NCBI GenBank assembly: GCA_038110535.1 | Contig: JAYNJW010000066.1 | Span: 1 to 7,118, forward strand | Length of the DNA stretch: 7,118 bases | Direction: 5' to 3' | DNA from: Chordibacter sp038110535 | GTDB lineage: Bacteria; Verrucomicrobiota; Verrucomicrobiia; Opitutales; Seribacteraceae | In this document: one piece after another, positions 1 to 5,289 of the stretch | Layout: each line of letters begins with the position of its first letter | Numbering within the stretch: the first letter of the stretch is position 1 | Program-made: the position numbers and the translations under genes | Notes under the pieces: generated by a model | The model's database searches: none | The model's input: the letters and a program-made list of their open reading frames with translations, nothing else | What the model was told of the DNA's origin: nothing

Positions 1-1
1 G

Positions 2-505
2 GTTTCTCGATGTGCCGCAGGAACAAATTCTTTCGTTGGCTTTTCCAGGATTAATGGTTGTGGATATCAAAGATGTTTACCTTGCGATCTAGATGAGTTT
101 AGAAAATCCCGTGGGAATTATTATCACGATAAACACATTAAGCCCATAGATGATGCCTACGCTTCAGGCAACCTTACAGATAGCCAATACAAATTAATGC
201 ACAGGCAAGCTCTCAACCAAGTTAAGATAGAATCTGAGCAAGATTATGGTAAGTCTGGGGCTGGTTTTAATTTCAGTAGACCAGAAGGTAGTCATGCTGA
301 AATGAAAGATATTGTAGAAACTAATTTAAATGACTTTACACCAAAATCACTACAGAGAAGTTATCAGCAGTCCCCTTCAAAAAATTCAATGAACAGATCA
401 CTTAATCTGACAGATGCAAAAAATGAACTTCTCGATAAATACTTAAGTAAAGAGATTACAAAGGAGGAGTACTTCCAATTACGAAGAGAGCTGGAAAAAA
501 GGTAG
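2..505 (+). CDS. Hypothetical protein, 3' part only (5' end outside window)
   Basis: The reading frame is open from the left edge to a TAG at 503-505, giving 167 visible residues. The true start lies outside the window, and the first in-frame ATG (197) is probably internal because the frame stays open before it. The visible N-terminal part has a cysteine cluster: C4, then CGYQRCLPC at residues 20-28 (C-x4-C-x2-C), which suggests metal binding or disulfides. The middle is polar and rich in Ser, Asn and Gln. The last 27 residues form a charged amphipathic stretch (LDKYLSKEITKEEYFQLRRE) that resembles the short C-terminal SHOCT-type helical module; this is a resemblance by eye. I do not recognise the family. 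It runs tail to tail with the minus-strand remnants that follow. Another frame is also open for the first 90 bases, so the extreme left is less certain. Confidence 0.6.
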   Translation, partial: VSRCAAGTNSFVGFSRINGCGYQRCLPCDLDEFRKSRGNYYHDKHIKPIDDAYASGNLTDSQYKLMHRQALNQVKIESEQDYGKSGAGFNFSRPEGSHAEMKDIVETNLNDFTPKSLQRSYQQSPSKNSMNRSLNLTDAKNELLDKYLSKEITKEEYFQLRRELEKR

Positions 506-515
506 TGTAAGCTCA

Positions 516-618
516 TCACCCACCTCCACAAACCTTACAGCCTAGCACCATCGTCATCATACTCTTTCGCTTATCTTGGGTTCGGCAATGCAAGATGAAT
601 ACATCTTATTATGTTCTC
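516..618 (-). pseudogene. Degenerate remnant of a Cys-rich C-terminal domain (HN...CR...CxxCGG type)
   Basis: Reading the minus strand from about 618 to 516 gives pieces of one recognisable domain spread over several frames. They are an HN pair near 609-614, an H-C-R piece near 587-595, the residues YDDDGAR at 541-561, and CKVCGGG followed by TGA at 516-539. Removing the single base at 540 joins the last two pieces as DGAR-CKVCGG, the usual G-x-x-C-x-x-C-G-G ending of this domain. The broken gene at 940-1454 ends with the same type of tail (HNSSCRYY...CRVCG), so this is probably the tail of a decayed paralogue. No upstream core remains, because the DUF4177-type gene lies directly before it. 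The domain call comes from pattern recall, and the exact path through the frames is uncertain. Confidence 0.45.
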
Positions 619-621
619 TAG

Positions 622-861
622 CTATTTCTTTCTCTTGAGGATGCACTCGTAAGATGGACCCAATGGACCGGTTGCTCTTCTTGCGGACACTAGTTCCCAA
701 CCCTTTTCTCCGTAACCATTCATAGAAGTGGTGAAAAAAGCGTCCATCGGACTTTCAATACTATATTCCCATTTGGGGGTAGGCTTTAAAAAACCTAAAA
801 AAGGAAATCCCAATAGAGCCATCAGTAGAATGATAATTATGTTAGCTTGTGTCTTTGTCAT
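622..861 (-). CDS. Small membrane-anchored DUF4177-type protein
   Basis: This 79-residue protein has one hydrophobic segment at about residues 8-25, with Lys4 before it, so it is probably a membrane anchor or uncleaved signal. The rest matches the DUF4177 pattern: WEY at 31-33, a variable linker, GEKGWELVS at 51-59, and a closing strand YECILKRKK at 71-79. DUF4177 is a small alpha/beta domain of unknown biochemical function, often found alone in short bacterial proteins. The ATG start (859-861) has only an A-rich leader with a weak AAATAAG before it, and a CAA/TAA-rich low-complexity stretch lies just upstream. The gene sits between two remnants or broken copies of one Cys-tail family, all on the same strand, but looks intact itself. 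Confidence 0.72.
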   Translation of the reverse strand: MTKTQANIIIILLMALLGFPFLGFLKPTPKWEYSIESPMDAFFTTSMNGYGEKGWELVSARRATGPLGPSYECILKRKK

Positions 862-939
862 CTTATTTTTGATTTATTGTTATTGTTGTTGAAACCCCTA
901 ATAATTCTTATGACAACTTGGCGGAATACATCCCAAAAC

Positions 940-1454
940 TCATAACCCGCACCCACAAACCCTACAGTTGTTCCCACTCGGTTCATCCGCATAACGCCCG
1001 CTCTTAGTAGTCCAGTAGTACCTACAACTACTGTTGTGAGTCTTCCCACTTGAGGTAATCCAAAACTCCTTTTCTCCGACTTTAGGAACGCTCTTAGAAA
1101 CACCTCCTCCATCTATCGGATAGATCGTTAATCCAAGCGAATGCTCAGCACTAATCTTTCGTACTCGCTCAACATATTTGTTGTCGGATGGAGCAAGTAC
1201 GATCAATGCAACACCTGGTCTTTTTCCCGTGTGCATCGCATAGTTTAAAGTCTGTCCAATCGGCTTCTGCCCACATCTTTGCAAAGTCTACTTCAATGGC
1301 GTGTGTGGTGGTCAGAATATCGCACCTAGTGCCGTCTTTCATTACCACTTCAACTTGCCCTCCAATTTCCCTCGCAATCTTCTCTTGGTAGCACCTTCTG
1401 GGATTGCTTGCCGAATAACGGAATGGCGAGGATGAGGATAATGGTTAATCGCAT
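940..1454 (-). pseudogene. Frameshifted gene for a secreted nuclease-like protein with HNxxC/CxxC tail
   Basis: Three frames read in order rebuild one protein. Segment A starts at ATG 1452-1454 with a signal peptide (MRLTIILILAIPLFGK) and hits TGA at 1350-1352. Segment B takes over near 1379-1388 (KIAREIGGQVEVVMKDGTRC, then DILTTTHAIEVDFAKMWAEA). Segment C takes over at 1260 (IGQTLNYAMHTGKRPGVALI) and runs to TGA at 940-942. Dropping one base near 1380 and one at 1261 leaves 513 nt, or 170 residues plus stop. The core D-I-L-T-x(5)-A-I-E-V-D...W-x-E-A-I-G-Q resembles PD-(D/E)XK-fold nuclease-like domains, with Asp where the usual Lys would be; this is an inference. The tail has HNSSCRYY and CRVCG, a probable metal site. 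Neither break lies in a homopolymer and the long genes nearby are intact, so decay is likelier than sequencing error. Segment C alone could start from TTG 1284 but would lack the core motif and signal peptide. Confidence 0.7.
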
Positions 1455-1484
1455 TGGTTTAGTAACGCTAAGTGCGAAGGATTC

Positions 1485-1496
1485 GTCAAGTTTGAC
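1485..1496. promoter_or_regulatory. 12-bp inverted repeat GTCAA-GT-TTGAC in a divergent gap
   Basis: A perfect 5-2-5 palindrome lies between the divergent starts of the broken secreted-protein gene (1454, minus) and the small lipoprotein gene (about 1505, plus). It contains a -35-like TTGAC on each strand. On the minus strand TTGACG (1484-1489) is followed after 17 bases by a poor -10 (GTTACT). It could be an operator or chance. Confidence 0.22.
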
Positions 1497-1504
1497 TCGT
1501 GAAC

Positions 1505-1699
1505 ATGAAAATGCTTAGTTGGAAAGTGAGACATTTTTTTATTCTGCTAATTTCCATCCTACTTCATGGGTGTGTTTCATACTCCAAAGATGGTAACCCA
1601 CCGAGTAATTTTAATCGGTTTGGGGGGTATAATGATCACCATTTCTCTCCAGAATCGCATCCCAATAGAGGGCAAATCGGACCAGGTGGATGGTGGTAA
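1505..1699 (+). CDS. Small putative lipoprotein, unknown function
   Basis: This protein has 64 residues if it starts at ATG 1505; an in-frame GTG at 1499 and ATG at 1511 are alternatives, and no Shine-Dalgarno sequence decides between them. The N-terminus has positive residues (K2, K7, R9), a hydrophobic run (FFILLISILL), then L-H-G-C with the cysteine at residue 23. This fits a signal peptidase II lipobox, although His at -2 is unusual. The mature part is only about 42 residues, without further Cys, rich in Gly, Asn, Pro and His, and ends GQIGPGGWW. I do not recognise it. It is read divergently from the broken gene at 940-1454 and towards the tRNA. Its short length leaves some doubt, but a well-formed lipoprotein signal argues for a real gene. 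Confidence 0.5.
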   Translation: MKMLSWKVRHFFILLISILLHGCVSYSKDGNPPSNFNRFGGYNDHHFSPESHPNRGQIGPGGWW

Positions 1700-1748
1700 C
1701 TAAAGGACGATTTGATCCTGTGATAAAATCTAATTAGGAACTAAAAAC

Positions 1749-1824
1749 TGGAGCCACCTGTCAGGGTCGAACTGACGACATCCTCATTACAAGTGAGGCG
1801 CTCTACCAACTGAGCTAAGGTGGC
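1749..1824 (-). tRNA. trnT-UGU: tRNA-Thr (anticodon UGU)
   Basis: The minus strand folds into a complete cloverleaf. The acceptor GCCACCT pairs with AGGTGGC over 7 bp. The D arm is GCTC/GAGC with an AGTTGGTA loop. The anticodon stem CCTCA/TGAGG holds the loop CTTGTAA, so the anticodon is UGU, which reads ACA and related Thr codons. The variable loop is ATGTC, and the T arm GTCAG/CTGAC holds TTCGACC. The discriminator is U (1752) and CCA is encoded in the DNA (1749-1751). It stands alone between a small lipoprotein gene (convergent) and the lipoprotein gene at 1901-2371 (same strand). No convincing promoter or GC-rich terminator was seen beside it. Its 3' end faces the decayed region on the left. 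Confidence 0.97.
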
Positions 1825-1900
1825 GTCCTCAATTCACCCTAAGGAAAAATTGAAGAAGATCAATTGGATTGTGACCTAAATAATCCTACCTGCAAATAAA

Positions 1901-2371
1901 CTATGGGGTCCGGGCGGCAATTGAGTCGTGAATAACCTCCTGAATGGTCCGGTTGGGAGAAAGTTTTGCTTTTTGAGAAACAACCAAAGCGGTTTTTAAC
2001 AGTTGAGATTTCACTAGACGTTCCACTTCAGACCAGCATGTTTCTTCAATGTCTTTGGTATAGGCTAGTTTTGGATCGGCGGTATTGAGGTGGGACTTGA
2101 GAAGCCGAAGTTTAGCTTTCTCAACATCCTTTGAATACCGCAAACTGATCCATTCGGATATTTGGTCCAGGCTCCAATCTTGTGCAGGTTCTTCCTTTAG
2201 TGCTATCCAAGGCTTGCGATCTAGCAAGTGCTGGTGCAGGGAGGTTTTGATTTCGAGAATTTCAAAATAAAAATCGTTTACTTTAGCAGGCCCTTTCATG
2301 GCAACATTGTCTCTCCTGCCACCGGAACAACCTACCAAAAGAGCCAGTACTAAGAAAGATCCAATCTTCAT
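1901..2371 (-). CDS. Putative lipoprotein, unknown function
   Basis: This gene encodes 156 residues from ATG 2369-2371. A longer reading to 2440 exists, but its first 23 residues are not signal-like, while the chosen start gives a classic lipoprotein signal: MKIGSFLVLALLVGC with lipobox L-V-G-C and the modified cysteine at residue 15. The mature part is mostly charged and probably alpha-helical, with one other Cys in the motif ETCWSEVERL near residue 113. I do not recognise a family, and nothing in it suggests catalysis. The Shine-Dalgarno is weak. Upstream, a TTGACA hexamer (minus strand, 2401-2406) lies inside a palindrome but has no good -10 at normal spacing. The gene is divergent from the repeat protein at 2514, and the two may share control. 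Confidence 0.75.
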   Translation of the reverse strand: MKIGSFLVLALLVGCSGGRRDNVAMKGPAKVNDFYFEILEIKTSLHQHLLDRKPWIALKEEPAQDWSLDQISEWISLRYSKDVEKAKLRLLKSHLNTADPKLAYTKDIEETCWSEVERLVKSQLLKTALVVSQKAKLSPNRTIQEVIHDSIAARTP

Positions 2372-2400
2372 ATTACCAACCAAAAAAAACTTAGCCGTTA

Positions 2401-2412
2401 TGTCAAATGACA
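2401..2412. promoter_or_regulatory. 12-bp palindrome TGTCA-AA-TGACA between divergent genes
   Basis: A perfect 5-2-5 inverted repeat lies 29 bases upstream of the minus-strand lipoprotein start and about 100 bases upstream of the plus-strand repeat-protein start. It includes a consensus -35 hexamer on the minus strand. Position and symmetry suit an operator for a dimeric regulator. A 12-bp palindrome can also occur by chance. Confidence 0.3.
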
Positions 2413-2455
2413 GGTCTAAGTTTGTGAGTAAGTGTAACAACTTTTGACTAAAATA

Positions 2456-2484
2456 TTGTAATAGTGTAAATATTGGACTATACT
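2456..2484 (+). promoter_or_regulatory. Sigma70-type promoter for the repeat protein gene
   Basis: The -35 TTGTAA (2456-2461) and -10 TATACT (2479-2484) are separated by 17 bases. They match the consensus at four and five of six positions. Transcription would start near 2491, leaving a leader of about 23 bases before ATG 2514. A second -35-like TTGACT at 2444-2449 has only a poor -10 partner. Confidence 0.55.
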
Positions 2485-2502
2485 AAATAAACGATAATAA
2501 AT

Positions 2503-2507
2503 GGAGG
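2503..2507 (+). promoter_or_regulatory. Strong ribosome binding site GGAGG for the repeat protein gene
   Basis: GGAGG sits six bases before ATG 2514-2516 and fixes that start. It stands out because most genes in this window lack a clear Shine-Dalgarno sequence, so this gene may be well expressed. Confidence 0.75.
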
Positions 2508-2513
2508 TTTACT

Positions 2514-3449
2514 ATGAGAAAGATCAAACTAATGGGATTAATTTATATATTCTGGATACTTTTGGTTAAAGTATCCGGGCAAAGTGACTATGATGAAACC
2601 AGTTATTATCCAACTGATGGAGAAGACGAAATAAGGAAAGGATTAGAGTTGTCCCGTGACTTGATTGCTTTGGCTAAAGAGATTTCATATGCCCCGGACT
2701 CTGGTTTTTATTCTTCTGGTTCAAGTAGTCAGGAATCAAAATCTAGCCTCATTTTAAATTTGCTGGATAAGGAAAAACTTAAAACGAGTCTTTGGTCAAA
2801 AATGAACCGCGAACAAAGGCTTACAGACCACGCCAATCTTAAACTTCATTACATGGTAAATAAGGAAAAGATTGAGATGCAAAATCATTACCGCCGGGTA
2901 GCACAGTTGAGAACGAACGATCAACTAGTTGCCAGGGCATGGGAGAGGAGTCCTACAGGCAAGAGAGATGGTAGATACTGGCACCAATTATCTGTCGGTG
3001 AGAAAGAGGTCATGAAAATGAGGTATGTCCGCCATCATAACCCAGAGATTTTTGAGGAAAAGTACCCGCACGATTTGGTTATCCCTGAATCAGAATATGC
3101 CATGGCCTGGGAAATTAGCAACTTTGGCAATGATGGCATTCCTAAATGGAAGCAGTTGCGGAACTTCGAAACCAAGAATAAATTCAGAAAATCTTATTAT
3201 GACCACAAACTTGCAAAACTTACACCAAAGTTTGATGTGTCAGATGATGAATTGGCAGAGGCTTGGGAAGTGGCTCATCTGGGAGGCTCAGGATTTGTTA
3301 GTTGGGAAGAGATTGCAGACTCCAAAATAAGGGAAAAATTTCGTGAATCCTACCTCGCTCTGCTTTACCGCAACGGAGGTAGGTTTTCTGAGCCAAAGGC
3401 TGGGGGAAATAAATTGGTTGCCTTGGCAAACTTTCAACCTGGGATCTAA
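2514..3449 (+). CDS. Exported protein with three Trp-x12-Trp repeats, unknown function
   Basis: This 311-residue protein has a signal peptide at about residues 1-22 (RKIK, hydrophobic core, cleavage probably after VSG) and no lipobox, so it should be periplasmic or secreted. Residues 24-80 are acidic and Ser/Tyr-rich. From about 135 to 291 there are three diverged repeats of roughly 50 residues. Each has A-W-E, a Gly-containing turn, a second Trp exactly 13 residues after the first (W143/W156, W199/W212, W251/W264), and an R-(x2)-Y pair 14-16 residues later (R170-Y171, R225-Y228, R277-Y280). Residues 84-125 may hold a worn fourth copy. The repeats look like small helical units with conserved aromatic packing, but I do not recognise the family. 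A promoter and strong GGAGG precede it, and it converges on the SPL gene with 50 bases between. Confidence 0.85.
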   Translation: MRKIKLMGLIYIFWILLVKVSGQSDYDETSYYPTDGEDEIRKGLELSRDLIALAKEISYAPDSGFYSSGSSSQESKSSLILNLLDKEKLKTSLWSKMNREQRLTDHANLKLHYMVNKEKIEMQNHYRRVAQLRTNDQLVARAWERSPTGKRDGRYWHQLSVGEKEVMKMRYVRHHNPEIFEEKYPHDLVIPESEYAMAWEISNFGNDGIPKWKQLRNFETKNKFRKSYYDHKLAKLTPKFDVSDDELAEAWEVAHLGGSGFVSWEEIADSKIREKFRESYLALLYRNGGRFSEPKAGGNKLVALANFQPGI

Positions 3450-3499
3450 CTAACTTTTTTCCGACAAAAAATGGAAGAAATTCATCGAATTCAAATGGT

Positions 3500-4489
3500 T
3501 TAAGTTTCACAGGTAAAAACCTTTTCCGGGTCAATCCATTTCTCCAAAAGGCGTAGGCAGGTTTGCTTGAGCCGGCTTTCGGTTTCTCTGAGGTAGCCTG
3601 TATATCCGTTTTCAGCTTGAAAGCCACCTGCAAACAAAGCTTCTTCTGGGTACTGTTTTTCGATCTTCTTATAGAAACCACTGGGCATGCGGAAAGCTCC
3701 CACGCTGACTGAGTGTATGGCATGCTCTGGTACTTGGGCGAAAATATCTTCGAATAACTGGCAATACCGGTTCTCAAAGTCCTGGCAGTCAAGCAGGGGA
3801 TCAATCCTCAGACCTACCGGCCAACCCCGTTTCGCCAGAGTGTGCATGGCTTGGATTCTTGCTCTTACACTCGGTACTCCATGCTCAACTTGTTTACTTA
3901 CTTGATCTGGGGTAAAGCTGAACGCAACCACCGTCCGGGATTGTGGATCTATTTTTTCTAAAACCTGAGTATTTACGCTTTTGGTTCGTAACTCCAACCA
4001 TGCATTCGGAAGGGTGTTGAAAAAGGGTAGGAAATGAGCGACAAAACCTGTGACGGACTCAAGTGCGAGGCTGTCACAATCATAGCCTGAGAAAAACCAG
4101 CTGGGATCGGTTGAAGATTGGGCTGCTCTAGTGATCTCTTTTTCGAAATCCTCAAAATTGACAAACAAGAGATAATGGGCAGAGGGATACATACCCTGAA
4201 GAAAACAATACCGGCAATCGTAGAGACAATTAAGCAGGTGTGAAAAATAGAAATTATGTTTTCCACCTACCCCATAAGTGGGCGGTATGGGATGAACAAG
4301 TTTACCGGTTTGTCGGGCGAGAATCAGTGCTGGTTTCTTTTTTTGCAAGCGAAAGCTCTGCCCGGAAGGATTGAAAATTTCTTTGTAGTGCTTGCAAGGA
4401 ATAACCGTGGCCTTGGGAAACCGAGAGATAATTTCATCAGATTTGGATAAACCCTCAATTCCTTCTTCGATGTATATGGTATCTATCAT
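3500..4489 (-). CDS. splB: Spore-photoproduct-lyase (SPL) family radical SAM protein
   Basis: At 329 residues it is close to Bacillus SplB (about 340). The radical SAM [4Fe-4S] motif is C88-x3-C92-x2-C95 within CLYDCRYCFLQ, the SPL form of the motif. C138 in GYDCDSLALE aligns with the SplB hydrogen-donor cysteine (C141 in B. subtilis, from memory). Other family marks are LRTKS (167-171), the EHGVPSVRARIQA region (202-214), GLRIDPLL (226-233) and a C-terminal FTCE. Known SPLs repair the thymine dimer 'spore photoproduct' in spore DNA; homologues in non-spore-formers have unproven roles, so the symbol marks the family only. Tyr between the second and third cluster cysteines is kept (Y94), but the residue after the third is Phe96 where SplB has Tyr. 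ATG 4487-4489 overlaps the upstream stop by four bases (ATGA), implying coupled translation. Confidence 0.9.
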   Translation of the reverse strand: MIDTIYIEEGIEGLSKSDEIISRFPKATVIPCKHYKEIFNPSGQSFRLQKKKPALILARQTGKLVHPIPPTYGVGGKHNFYFSHLLNCLYDCRYCFLQGMYPSAHYLLFVNFEDFEKEITRAAQSSTDPSWFFSGYDCDSLALESVTGFVAHFLPFFNTLPNAWLELRTKSVNTQVLEKIDPQSRTVVAFSFTPDQVSKQVEHGVPSVRARIQAMHTLAKRGWPVGLRIDPLLDCQDFENRYCQLFEDIFAQVPEHAIHSVSVGAFRMPSGFYKKIEKQYPEEALFAGGFQAENGYTGYLRETESRLKQTCLRLLEKWIDPEKVFTCET

Positions 4490-5289
4490 CCAAGCATGCG
4501 GTGGGGTTTAAGAAAGTCGGAAATCTTTTGGATGGCATCACCGGCATGGGAGGATGAACGAGCAAGTTCTTCCATGATGCCCATATCTAGGCCCAGGATT
4601 TTTGCGTGTCTTATCAACTGGTGGAGTTGGTGAGACCGGGTGACTGAAAATGAATGAGTTTTGCGAATAGCAATGAATGACTGCTCCAATGTTTGGTCGG
4701 TTTGCAAACTCTCGCTTGCCTGATCCATCTGCCTCACCAAAGCGTCAATTGCTGGAAGATGTTGGTGGATCATGGCTGGTGCTTCTTGGGGAGAGAATTG
4801 ATCCAGTGGGTGGGAAGGATTATCGGATACTACTTTAATTACCTGGATAAGCTCGCGGATGGAGAATTGAATCGCAGTTTTATAAAAGGCGTGGGATTCC
4901 ATGTCGCAACCTTGTCCCTCTTCATACTGCAAGGATGGTTCGGTACAGGTCCTTACTGAGCTAACCTGCAATGAAGAGTAATAAATCCGAGGCGGATAAA
5001 AGGACTCCTCTGCTTGATCATCCTCAATTTTTCCGGCGATGAATGGATCTCCTTTGGCGAAGTTTCCATGACCTGCAATACCCAGGTTTATCCATGCCTG
5101 GTTAGGAGTGCCCGTATGCTTTGCAAGTATTTCGGTCGCCCAGGAAGACCGTTCTTTTCCAGAACCACTGAGAATCAAAGAGTGCCGATTATTTTGAAAA
5201 AGCGGATGTGATCTATGAGTAGCTTTGGTGAGTCCGTAATAATCAATAATTGGCTGGGCCTCGCCGATAAATGCGATGACAAAGTTCAT
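4486..5289 (-). CDS. Nucleoside phosphorylase/nucleosidase-fold protein (MTAN/PNP-like)
   Basis: This 267-residue protein carries several marks of the PNP/UDP phosphorylase and MTA/SAH nucleosidase fold. They are a phosphate or ribose loop SGSGKE (41-46), NLGIAGHG (68-75; compare the N-x-G-x-A-G strand turn), CDMESHAFY (128-136; the DME-type ribose-binding Glu, here E131), and VVSDNPSH (153-160) with the catalytic-type Asp156. Enzymes of this fold split purine nucleosides such as methylthioadenosine, S-adenosylhomocysteine, 5'-deoxyadenosine or futalosine. The true substrate cannot be read from the sequence. The roughly 70 residues after about 200 are an extra helical region beyond the core. 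The gene overlaps both neighbours by ATGA, with the glycosyltransferase upstream and the SPL gene downstream. A GGTGGAAA before the ATG is a fair Shine-Dalgarno. Soluble and cytoplasmic, with no signal. Confidence 0.82.
   Translation of the reverse strand: MNFVIAFIGEAQPIIDYYGLTKATHRSHPLFQNNRHSLILSGSGKERSSWATEILAKHTGTPNQAWINLGIAGHGNFAKGDPFIAGKIEDDQAEESFYPPRIYYSSLQVSSVRTCTEPSLQYEEGQGCDMESHAFYKTAIQFSIRELIQVIKVVSDNPSHPLDQFSPQEAPAMIHQHLPAIDALVRQMDQASESLQTDQTLEQSFIAIRKTHSFSVTRSHQLHQLIRHAKILGLDMGIMEELARSSSHAGDAIQKISDFLKPHRMLG

Noticed and set aside
858..1112. Minus-strand reading frame of 84 residues starting at ATG 1110-1112
   Set aside because: It overlaps the better-supported Cys-tail segment in another frame, its product is low complexity at the end (Asn run from the CAA/TAA repeat), and it shows no domain.
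1188..1391. Plus-strand reading frame opposite the broken gene
   Set aside because: It lies antisense to the recognisable nuclease-like segments and has no signal, motif or ribosome binding site.
1866..1886. GGATT...AATCC inverted repeat after the lipoprotein gene, considered as a terminator
   Set aside because: Five base pairs with an 11-base loop and no U-run are not convincing.
2372..2440. N-terminal extension of the lipoprotein gene to an ATG at 2440
   Set aside because: It would bury a perfect lipoprotein signal 23 residues in and would cover the palindrome and promoter-like region.
3025..3330. Plus-strand reading frame inside the repeat-protein gene
   Set aside because: It is a different frame of a gene whose own frame shows a signal peptide and ordered repeats.
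3455..3471. TTTTTT-CCGAC-AAAAAA inverted repeat between convergent gene ends, considered as a two-way terminator
   Set aside because: The stem is only A-T pairs and would be too weak for a standard intrinsic terminator.
3298..3804. Minus-strand reading frame of 168 residues crossing the 3' ends of two genes
   Set aside because: It shadows the SPL gene in another frame and runs into the convergent gene, and its product has no family features.
4693..4959. Plus-strand frame opposite the nucleosidase-fold gene
   Set aside because: It is antisense to conserved motifs such as DMES and VVSDN, with no signs of coding.
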